64,000 bases of DNA from Trichobilharzia regenti (lineage: Eukaryota; Platyhelminthes; Trematoda; Strigeidida; Schistosomatidae), in assembly GCA_944472135.2 (NCBI GenBank), contig OX235266.1, forward strand, positions 15,727,925 to 15,791,924. Reading direction: 5' to 3'. How positions within the stretch are numbered: the stretch's first letter is position 1; every line of letters begins with the position of its first letter. The notes under the pieces are model-generated. The model was not told the origin of the DNA. It saw only the letters and a list, made by a program, of their open reading frames with translations, and did not search any database. Position numbers and translations under genes: made by a program. Positions 38,601 through 50,600 of the stretch are shown piece after piece.

Positions 38601-41600
38601 ATAGAGTTGTTTTTTGTTTTGTCGGTTCAATATATATATTCTCGTCTTCATACTCAACCAAAATCAGAAAGTGATCTCTTACTCCTGCCCTCACTTTAAT
38701 AAACCCTTCTAGAAGTTTTTCGTTGTGACATGAAAATCTTCCTGTTAAATAAGGTTTGTAGATTTTGATTTGACACTAGTAACTAGTGTGATGTGTCTAG
38801 TCCTCTCATTGGTGCAGACTGAATTCTATCAGAAGGGACATGAATTCCTTGTGGGTTGCAGATACGCCTCTCTGACTGGTGAGTGCCAACTAGCACGAAA
38901 CCTAGGTCCAAGGCTTCCTGTGGCCGATTGCCTCCAGCCATCTAATATCATCAAAGGTTTGCAGATGTCTGTTACGGTACTGTCTCCACTCCCACCCACT
39001 CCGTAGTTTTGAAGGAGTCTCTAAATTACATTGCAGTTCACACTAATGTCAAAAGTCTTTTCAAAGTCGATTGAGTTGATGTTGATATTCGACTGTAGTT
39101 TGATCGATTACATACTGAGAAGACCGTCATGATTGACATACTGCCAGAGTGGCCCTCGTGAGCAAGCCGAATGACGGATGAATAGTTGGGGAGGTGTCAC
39201 TTCTAGAATGAAATAGAAGAGCTGGAAGTGTGTTGGCGGTTGTTACTTCCCGGCTGCCCACACCACTACGGAAGTTGATTGATTCTTTGGGTGCCTGAAA
39301 CAGGGAGAGGGTTAGTGTTGCGTGACCGCAGAGCCCAGGGAACAACTGCTTGAGACCAGTCCGTCACACACGGCCTGTATAAACTGATTTTTTGGTTTGG
39401 TTCCGTATTAGTAAATTTACCGCCAGTTACGGACCACCGTAGGTTGGATAAGTCGGGATGTACAATTTTTGGGGTCGACCTTTTCTAACCCCTTATCTCC
39501 AGTAGAGTGGAGAGACAGCATAGCTGGCTGACATGCTGGTCATCTGAGGGAAACACCTTACTACTGCTGTTACACCCCTGTTCCCCAGCAGTACGATTTC
39601 GTCCATAGACCACCAGCATAGTGTAAAAAAAGAAATTCTTACACTATGTCGGTAACTGCTTTTAGTCTAATCTCGCTATCCTAACAACCTTCCTGGCATG
39701 GTAGAACCTGCAGGAACATCGGTTCCAGCCAGTGTAGCTTGTTGAATCATCGCGATATGCAAGCCCGGCGACCAGCACGTCAAGGTAGCAGCTATCGGTC
39801 GAGAAATGGAAGAAATCGCATATGCAGATGGAGAGGGGACTGTGTAGATAAGAAAATGAGGATGAAATGGAGATGTTTTGTTGAAGCCCCATCTTCTTCC
39901 ACTCGAAACTTGAAGAGAGTGTAATAACAGTTACTCACAGTAATCATCAGTTCTAGGTTTAAAGTGATTACAGTGGTTAGGACTCTCGCCGACCATCCAC
40001 ATGGTCCGAGGTTCGATCCCCTGCCGATGCACACCTGATATCTATGGTCGGCCTCCACAATTTGGGCTACCGATATCCATGCTAAAAAAATTTCATACTT
40101 GTACCAAAAATACAGTGGGGAATCAAGGTGTATTCAAAATAAATAAATAATTGTCACCTTGTTGTTGTACATTTAAAAATCATCGAAAATCCAAATATTC
40201 TTTTTTACCATCTTTTTGTTTCCATCGTTCATCATACAACCGACTGATATGGCAGTTACAAGAAGTAAGCGGAGTTTTGTTACGCTTCAACGACTTGATT
40301 TGTTTGTTTGTTTTTCGTTTGTTTTTTTGCGTTACTTTGTTTATTCACAAATGTATATTTTCACCTATCATCTTCTTAATATATATATATACATATTATG
40401 CGGTTTTGTTTTATATTCTCTCTCTTTTTTCATTCACTCAGTGTACTCACACTAGCCAATAAGTGTTTAGCAGCATCTTTCCGTTATACACTTAACGCTC
40501 ATGGTCTACTAAAGCGTATTTGTGCAAAATTACACGATGCCCATAAAGATTATGTGAGTTATATATGATTTTGATTTTGGCTTTTTTTCCCCTGTCTGTC
40601 TGTCATCTTCCGTTCCATTTTCTCTTTGTATATGTGACTCCTGTTTTTTTTTCGCGGTTTTTAGTTAATTATTTTCATTTCACGCAATATATGTTATGTG
40701 TATTATTGGTGTTGTGGGTTAACAAAGACTTATTTATTTGTTTTAATCCATGCTTTTTTCTGCGTCAGTTGATTGAACCGAAATGTGTTCTCCTTCTGTC
40801 GACTGATGATATATCGGCTCCCTAGTACCAGACGCTTCAGTGATATTTTAGGATTAATGCTACTGATGTTTTATTTGATGAATATGGTGATTCTAGCATC
40901 TAGATGGATATACACTTTGGCGTTTTTGAGGTGATGGGTGCGAAGTTCGAGTCCCAATGTGGGAGGGAATACCATCACACACATTCGTCTGAGGATTGCA
41001 GATACACGTCCAGGTGACATGTGTCTAAATCAGGATGAAATACGCATCCTGGATTCCACTAGTAGAATCATCAACCACCAAATGACAAACTATTTATATT
41101 CATTATTGGTAATTATAATAATAATAATGATAAGAATTCTTTCAAAAATACTTTTAATACCACTTAAATCCGATTGTGTGTGGTGAACTGGGACAGCTTT
41201 AGAGTGATATTTGTCAATTGTTCCGGTGTGAGTATGACATAATTTCGAAGAGGGAATGTGTTGACAGAAATTTGTATCAATAATACTAAAATTATTGAAT
41301 CCGATTTTGCCATAAATGTGTGAATAATATAATCTCAGATTCAGGGTCGTACCACATCTCACTACTCTGAACGGTATAATACTTTGAGTGATGTTGCGGC
41401 TAGGTATAGAATGTTGGGTAAGGAAAGGAAGTCAGCTGACAACGTTGTGAACCTACATCGATTGAGAGATGGCTGCGGCACACTTCGCATGTCGAACCAT
41501 CAACTTCCTTGTTGAGAAATATTAGTTTGGAAGGGAATTAAAGACGGTCAAATTAAAACTTGACATTAGTTCATGAAGTATTTGATAGTCAGTCTGAGCT

Positions 41601-44600
41601 GGTTATGTAAGGGAGGGGGGGGGGGGGTTAAGACTGCCTAGTTTAGGACTTCGAGATGTTAGGAAGCCAAAGCTGAAGACTATTGGTGACATATGACTAG
41701 AGCTATTCGTGGCAGTGTCACACATTCACTCTTTGTGATCTAATAGATCCATTAGATTATGACGTTTTTCCATGTTACAATTCTGTCTCTCTCCCTATCT
41801 CTCTCGTACCTTTCTGATCATTGTAGTTCATATATTGTTCAGCAGTCCGCTCCATCCTCCTTTATGGCTGTGAGACCTGACCATTTAGAGAGGAATACAT
41901 GAAAAGATCAGCTAGCTGTCTTTGATTATAGGTGTCTGTGTTCAATTTCCCGTGTCAGGTGGTGGTATAATACGGTGAGCAATATTGAGGTTAGGCATCA
42001 ATCGAGTGCTAGGTAGACGGAAGGGGAAATCAATTGGCGAGGATGTGTTGTTAAATCGACTGAGATGGTTAAGACATGCGTTACGAATGCCTGTCTAGCC
42101 ATCGCCTTCCTCGACAGACGGGAAATGTTAGATGACATAGGGTCAAGTTGGAAAAGAGCCAGTGATGGTCAATGAAATCCACAACAGTTAGTTTAAGCCA
42201 GCCAGTCACATAGGAAGGTGTAGACTGGCTTGCTGGTTGGGGTCATCAGGACGGTAAACACCAATGGCGGCTAGAGACAAGTGGTGATATGGCTCAAAAT
42301 CGTTCTCCGTGATGGCTGGCGCAGATGCATCCACTCCTTGTGACTTATAATTCCAATAAAACTATATTGTTCTTCCATATCACTACTCTTTTTGCCTCAT
42401 ATCTCAGTTTACTGTCTTTGTTTTGCCTTTTTTTTACTTTCTTCTCTTGCTTTGTATGCTAAATGCGGGGGGGGGATACTGTGGTGAATTGAACTGCTGC
42501 AAATCGGTGCAAAGTCCTACATTGAAACCAGTCAGTCAGTCCATCTTTGTGTGTTATATGGAGTGTGGTAACTTGAATTTCTGTGGTTCTGTGTTAAAAA
42601 CTCAGTCAGTTACCTACTGTTCTGATTCGTCTTATGTAATTAATTTGGGTTTTGAAAATGTTTTAGTTGGAATTATGGTTCATTGACTTATAAGTTGTGG
42701 ACTTTTCAGTCAGTCAGTTGGATCCCCTTGGTTTCGAATCTCACTCCACAGCCTGTTTCAGCCTAGACAACCGTTTGGGTGCTCCCAGGTTTTCCATTGA
42801 TTTTTTAACTGATGTCAACTTGTAGGTTAAATGCGTAACCAATGAAATCCCTGCTGACCAACTCATGATAATTACTGAGTAGTATAACTAACCCATGCAT
42901 CATACTGTAACAACATAAAATGAGGGCCAGGCAACAGATCGTTTATTGAGACAATCAATAGATTTTTATGTACATTCTTGTCAGCGGGAAGCAGCGTCTT
43001 CTGATTGGTTGTTTTCTTACTGAAGGTTATTCTGTAGTTCTTGTGACCGTTGCTTACAAAGTTATCTATATATCTGTAAATCGTATTTGCACACGCTAAG
43101 TCTGCTGTGATTGGTTGTTGAGTCCCTCAAGGTTAAGCTTTCTTATTGTTTTTTTTCTCATGACCTCGATTCGGAACGTGAACATTGATACGTAAATTGT
43201 TGTTTACAATTTTGACTTGCAGCTAGCTCTCATCACAATATTTGTGTGTTGCTTATATCCTGGAGATTGTGAAACATCAGTTCTCTCCACTTTTATATAA
43301 TTATTTTCTTTAACTAAAGGTTTGTGAATTCCTCTGCACATTGATGATGTCATTTTTTAAATATTCGATGACGTGAAATTGATTCTCACTGAGTTTTAAC
43401 GTAGAATTTTGCATAGAAGTGAAGCGCACACTTCAACGTCTGTTTGTCTATCTGTTTTCGACATAGAACTTTGCACTGATTTGCAGCAGTTCAAGTCGCC
43501 ACACTCCCTCCATAAAGCAAGAGAAGAAAGTAGAAGAAATGCATAATGTAGACAGTAAACAGAGGTGTGAGACAACGGAATAGTAGTAACGAAGAACAAA
43601 ACAGTTTCATTTGAAATTATAAGTCATAAGGAGTGATGCATCTGCGCCAGCCATCACAGAGAATGATGAGTTTTAAGCATATCACCAATTGTTTCCAGCC
43701 TTCAATGGTGTTTGCCTTCCCGAGGACCCCAACCAGTCAAGAAGTCTACACCTTCCTACGTGACTGGCTGGCCTAAAATACTAACTGTTGTGGATTTCAT
43801 TGACTGATGAAGCCATGTTTTGGTTTGACCACCGTGTGCTAGCTCTTTTCCAGCCTGACCTTATGTCAGCTAGCATTGCCCATTGTTGAGGAAGGCGATG
43901 GCTAGGCTAAGCATGTGTAACACATGTCCTAACCATCTCAATCGGTGTAACTTCACAGCCTCGTCGATTGATTTCCTGTCCTTACTTCAACTTGCCGCAT
44001 TCCATATAGAGTACGCGAAGAGAGACGGTTAGAAAAAAGAGATTCAAAAGAATAGTAGACAGAATAGTTAAATGACAGATCGTGTTAGTAACAGTCTTTC
44101 CAGTCATTGGTTCTTAGCAGTCTGGTTAGCTCAGACCAGACTGTCAAAGACTAGATGAACTGACTGATGTCATACTTTAGTTTGACCATCTTTAACTATC
44201 ATCCCAACTAAATCATAGGTCAGTTAACAATATTTCTCATCGAGGAAGGCGGTGACCTCGTCGCGCGTGTTCTAGTCATCTCAGTAGCATGAAAACCGTT
44301 TAATTTATTCTAGACGATATGTATATATCTCTCTCTCTGTATATGTGTGTGTCTAATTGATTTTTTTCCATATTTTTTTCTCCCTCTAGGCATTGGCACT
44401 TACCTCCGCTGGATTAATGTTTGTTTTATCACGAGATCGTGATCCAAATATCTTAGATGTTGAATCTCTTGCTATTGTATTGAAATTATTCTCTGCACCT
44501 GATGGTAGGTTTTGCTTTTTTTTGGAACAAATTTGTATAGTATTTCCTTTCAAAAAAACAATCGTTTTATTTCCAATTTCTCTGTCTGCACGTAATTTAC

Positions 44601-47600
44601 AGTGAACACCAGCCAGGAATCTATCACCAAATAAATATGCAGAAGTAAATGGAGATAGATTGAATGTAGTATCTGTCGCTGAGGTGACGACCGTTGGGTG
44701 TATCAGTCAGTCAGTCACTCGAGTGTAATCCGAATGACGGAAACGACGAGTTGGACGTGAGTGTCTGAATACGGGTGTGGGGTGGTGATGACATGTAGGC
44801 GATAATGTACCTAGGAAATGATGAAAACCTTATAAGCAATAATGATGAAGCCAGCTGGAAGTGACGACAGAGAACGAAGCATATAATAGACAGGTGTTCT
44901 GCTGAAGTCATATGGTTCCACTCAGGAGACAAGGAAGGAAAAATAATAATTAAGTTTAAATTGATGGATAGCCTCACCAACCAGGCTCAAATAGGTAGAA
45001 TGAGTGGGTCTCCAACCCCGGTATATTGCATGATATATATTAAATTGTCTAAGTTCATAAGTCACATTTCGACCTTGCCTACTGATACGTCTTATTATTG
45101 TAACTCCTTAACATAAGGCGTATTCTTGTTATTGAGTGTTGCCGCTTTTTTCCAAAGTAGGAACTTCAGCTAATTTACGGGCAGAGTTCAACAATAGCGT
45201 TCCAAGGCTTGGGAATGCACGAGTGTGACCTTTAGGTGACCAATCATAAAAATGAGGAATGTGTTTTCTCAAAAAATAATGTATATTGACAAGAAAAACG
45301 CTTGAAAACGCATTGAACACAGGTTATCTTTCTCTGATATGACTTAAAAACACGTCCTAGTTATAACGAGGAGTATATCAGTTGCTAAGTTTCTGTACAT
45401 ATGTGTATTCACCGAGATGACTACAGATAAACTGTTTTTTCTGTGAATCGTTTATCTCTCTCTCATCCTGCCTGTAGTCTTCCAAAAATGCCCTCGGTTG
45501 AATTATTATGCTTCACAGCAAGAGGATAGACGCGACTATTTACCAGGAAAACGTGGATAATAAAACAAATTAAAATAAATGACATCAACTATAAATCTAT
45601 CTTTAATCGTAACCATAAGCTTAATCCTGACCCTAACACTAAACTTAATCTTAACCCCTAAGCATAACCATAATTCTAACCCTAATACTAGTTATAACCC
45701 TGATCCTAACCCTAACGAGCTATTAACACATTGTCCAAACAGTACTTAAAAACACGTGATCTAGATGAAATTTGCTCCTAAGTTGGTGTGAATAGCGTTG
45801 ATATTTCAGCTGTGATAATGACACACAGATGCCGTTAGCCAACGACTAGCATGCCTTCAAGGTCACTGAGCGTTCACACTCCTAGGACGATCTTGATGAA
45901 CTTAGCCATTTTAGGTAATAGTGGAGACAGCTAGAAAACACTACAGAGAACAATGCTGCTGAAGGCGCCCCCCCCCGCCTATGTTTCATTCAGATCCCAA
46001 GGAGAATAATATAATAATAAGAAATTTGCAAGTCTTTATTGTAGGCTTCTTCATCTTCTCTAAGAGTTTTGCAGTTCTGCTACTGTCTATCTGATTTTTC
46101 CGTCCTCTATATACTGTCTAATTAGTCTCATTAGCTTTTGTGGCGTGGTAATTTGTCATAACATCCTGAAATTTTGTTTATTCAAGCGTTACACTATGGT
46201 TTAAGTGTAATTTTTATATGTTATGATAACAGACATCAGAAGTCTTCCTTAAAAGGGTGGCGGGGGGGGGTGGAAAGATTCTTTTATAAATTTAAATTTT
46301 ATGCAGCTGTGACTCATTGATCATTGAGCGTTCGACTTCCAACCCCTGTTGGTTGCAGATTAGAACTCCACTCCCGATATGTCTCATTGCCAACTATGTC
46401 GCTGAGTAACTAACATTTTTTCTCATTTTTAGTGGGTTTTTTTCCTTTTCTTCTCCTTTTCAGCAAATACAAACGGTACAACTGGTCACACTGAAGCCAG
46501 TAAGAGTAAAGAGGCTGAACGTGTACGTGCACGAGTTCGACAATTACTAGACGGTTTACACCAGAACAATAGTAATAATAACAGTAATAATAATAATAAT
46601 CCAAAGAGTTTAACATCAATTACCTCGAATACGATTACAGATACTGGGAATAATACCAGCACAACAGGTGCTGGTGGTGCTATTTCATCCAACCTTGCCT
46701 TGTTCTCTGGTAGTGGAAAACGACCGCTACTGCCACTTGGATCTAAGCCTTCAATGAATTTGAATTTAAATACTCGACATTTACAAATGACGCGTCAGTT
46801 GACGGTGAGTACTCTCTCTCTCTCTCTCTGGTTGAATTATTTTGAAATATAAATGTCACACTGATTACTAAGGATAAAAAAGAAGAAGAAGAACAGGGAG
46901 GATTTTTCTGCTCCGTGGCATGTTTTTGACGCTCTTACCTGAATAGTTTCTTCTTTGCAAAGCTTTTATTGTCTTGACTGCAATATAATATATGAACAGT
47001 CTTGATTGAGTTCCGTATTTGCTTGTTTATTCAATGTATCCCTCACAGTGATTGAAACAGTATTATTATTCACTGGATGACAAAGTTTCGGACACAATTT
47101 CTTACTGTTCATAATCGTATCATCAATTATAATCACACGACTTTGAAACTTGAGTTTTATAGTTTCTTTGTCCTCTGCTATTTGTCGTCGTAAGGACGTA
47201 ACAACAGAAAACCAAGGGCCAGGAAACAGGTCGTTTATTAAGGAAATCAACACATATTTATAGATTTTCATGTACATTGTTATAGCTTATTCGAGCAAAC
47301 AAACACAGTCTTCTGATTGGTTGTTTCTCACAGAAATCTAACCTTGCATCTCTTTGTGGCTGTTTCTTGAATGTCATATCATCTATATGTTAACTGTATC
47401 CGCCTACGCAAAGTCTTTGTTGTCATTTCTCTCACGACCAATATTGGGGACATAAACATTGATGTAAATTACTGTCTACCAACTTTGGCTAGCAGCTAGC
47501 TCTCACCACAGGGGTAGTAGAATTTTCCAGATATCGATGGGGGGGGTGCGACAGGTGTTGAATCATTCCTATTACACGTTTGGTTCGCAGCTGACTCGAT

Positions 47601-50600
47601 AAACAAAGCTTCTGTTATCCATCTCTCCCTCGCTGCACCCTGTGACATTAGATTTTAAAATTGTCATCCTATCCCATCCATCCTATGCTGTATGATTGTG
47701 TGTAACTGCATGCAGAGAGGACAAAGAAACCTATAAAAGTCAATTTTCAAAGTCGTGTGATTATAATTGATGATATGATTATGAACAACAATAAATCGTG
47801 TTCGAAACGGTGTCATTGAGTAGATAATACTGTTTCACTCACTGTGTGTGATACATCTGATAAACAAACTAATATCGAATTACTTACTACCACAGTGCCC
47901 AAGTTTTACACATGCATTAGTCATGATTGAGCTTTGGAAATTAACCATGGAGATGAAATATATATGGTGAATCTTGGCCGGTGTGTGTGTGTGTGTGTGT
48001 ATGAGACTTAACATTATTTCTGGAGATTATCTCCGGGATCCAAGAAATGCACCATATATATAGAATTTTTAGAGGAAAATAAATGTAAGCATTCTCACAA
48101 AATATAATCTATCTAATCTTTCACATTACGCCTTAACAACAAGCTACTAAATAATACTTCACGAAAAGCATTTCCTTCTAACAGCCAACTGTTTCAGTCT
48201 TTCATATCAACATTTGCCTTCTCTCTATGCTGAAGATGGATGTAATAGATGGCTGACTGGAAAGCATGAACAACAAGCAATTCTGACAGGCGGCGAACCA
48301 GCCTATAACTTATTGCTCAAAATGTATATGTAAAAGAGGCAATGAAGATGGACATACGTTGTGGAGACTTTTAAGTGAAATTCCATGCCCCAGATCTCGA
48401 ATGAAATCTGAATGACGAAGCGAGCAGTTGGATGTAGAGATCACATGAGTAGTAACAAAACTGAAGGCTTATGGGCATTTGTAGAGACAGCTAAAACAAT
48501 AGAGGTGAACAAGTGACAAATGAAATGTGCCGGAGAAGCTGTGTATTCAACTCGAAACTCAAGGAACGAATCATTAAAATAGGTCCTGACTTTGTTGTTT
48601 CTGAAACACTAGTAAATACCAAAACCAACTAAATGATATTTCCCACTTACCACTTCCTATCTTGATGATCATCCCCCTATCTAAGAAGTCGTATATTGTA
48701 ATCCTAAAGTTTTGTATTTCCAGGTAAAACTGTGAAGAGTTTTCACCTGTGGATTGTTTAATTTGCAGATGATGAATTTCACTGTGCTCATAACCATCAA
48801 TCCGATCACCATGACTCTAGACAGAGTTTGGATAGCTTGAATTTACTCTGATTGGACACTATTAACTGGTGTGATGTGTCTAGACTGAATTCTGTCAGTC
48901 AGGTTTGCAATATGGCCACCATTCTAGGTGGCTCGCCATCACGGTGCACATTGATTTGATGATATTAGATGGTTGAGGCAATCGGTCACAGAAAGCCTTG
49001 TCTGACCTAGGTTCGTGCTATTTGGCACTCACCAGTCAGTCAGGTTGGCGTGTCTACAACCTCGAAGGAGCTGATATCCCTTGTGAGATTTGAACTCTCC
49101 TCACCCAGTGAGTACTGCAGTCAGACTGTTTGGGGGTTGAATCACACCACAGCTGATTTGCTTGCCCCCCCCGTTCCCCACACCACTCGACAAAACAGCA
49201 ATTCGGTCTTTTGGATCACATTTGTCTAAAGAGCAAACACTACTACAAACAGCTGCAAGATGGACTGATCCCTACCGCTTTTTTGTGTGCCTTTTTCTTT
49301 GTTACCAAAGTGTAAAAATATAAAAGGCTGGCTGCCTTAGACAACATTCATGATGTGCATATTCAAGTAACTGAAGCTACCTAGAGAGGTCACTGTATGC
49401 TGAAAGATGACCTGGCCGTTTGAGACGAGGTGTTACAGATGAAACCGTGTAATATACTAAATACCAATAGTCTTTGATATTTGTATTCTGTTTGATAGGA
49501 TCTGAATTAAATGCCACTCATCAGTCGCCTCGCGAATCCAAATTTATCAAATGGTGTGTGAACCTGTTTTATTTTACCAGAAACCATGGAGAGGCTGCTC
49601 TCCTCCGCTGCCTTATGGTGTAGTTCAGATTTCCAGTCAAAGGTTCGGGTAGGGGAGGGTGGAGTTGTCCCTTAAGGCAATCACCTACCTCTATCTGATT
49701 GTTCGGGCAAGCATCTCAGCCTCCCCACAAACTCTGAGATTTTGTGTAGCACATCTATTGGCGCTCATGAAGTGTACTAAGTTTGTCTTAATAAATAATT
49801 TTTTTAAATGTCCCTATGTCTGTCTGTCTTTTTCGACATAGAACTTTCCATCGATGTGCGGCAGTTCAGGTTGCCACACTCCCTCCATGTACCACAGAAA
49901 GCAAGAGAAGAAAGTACAAGAAATGCATAATAGAGACAGTAAACAGAGGTGTGAGACAAGGGAATAGTAATAACGAAGATCAATAAATGACGTGTGAACT
50001 TGTTTTAGGTCACCAGAAACCGTGGGGATGCTGCTCACTCCACTGCCTTGTGGTGTAGTTCAGATATCAAGTCAAAGGCCTCAGGTGGGTAGAGGAGTCG
50101 TCCCTCAAGGCAATCACATGCCTCGGTCTTGTCTTTCGGGCAGCACATCTCAGCCTCTGCATAAACTATGAGATTTTGTGTAGCGTGTTTATTGGTGCTC
50201 ATAAAGTGTACTAAGTTTGTCTTAAAAAATAATTTTTTTAATATCCCTATAGACAGACAGACAAAACAGAGACAATATGATTTTATGAGTGTTCTTCTAC
50301 TGTGAATTTCACTGTCTTTACGCTTTCTTCTTTTGTAGACATCAGATTTAGTTATTGAATCTATTCTAAACTTTGGTACACGTAAAGCTGGTGATTGGTT
50401 CAAGGCAGAACTACGTACTGGTGGTGGATTAGATCGAGTAGCCGACGCCGCTTCGGATGCTGTCGATTATTTAGCCGATTTAGATCCAGCCAATAAATCT
50501 CAACGAGTGAAGCCAATGTGGCGGCGTTCAATGCCAGGAATTGACAATTTCGCCTTGGATAGGCTTAAACGAGTTTGTCATTATACTAGGCTATTAGAAA

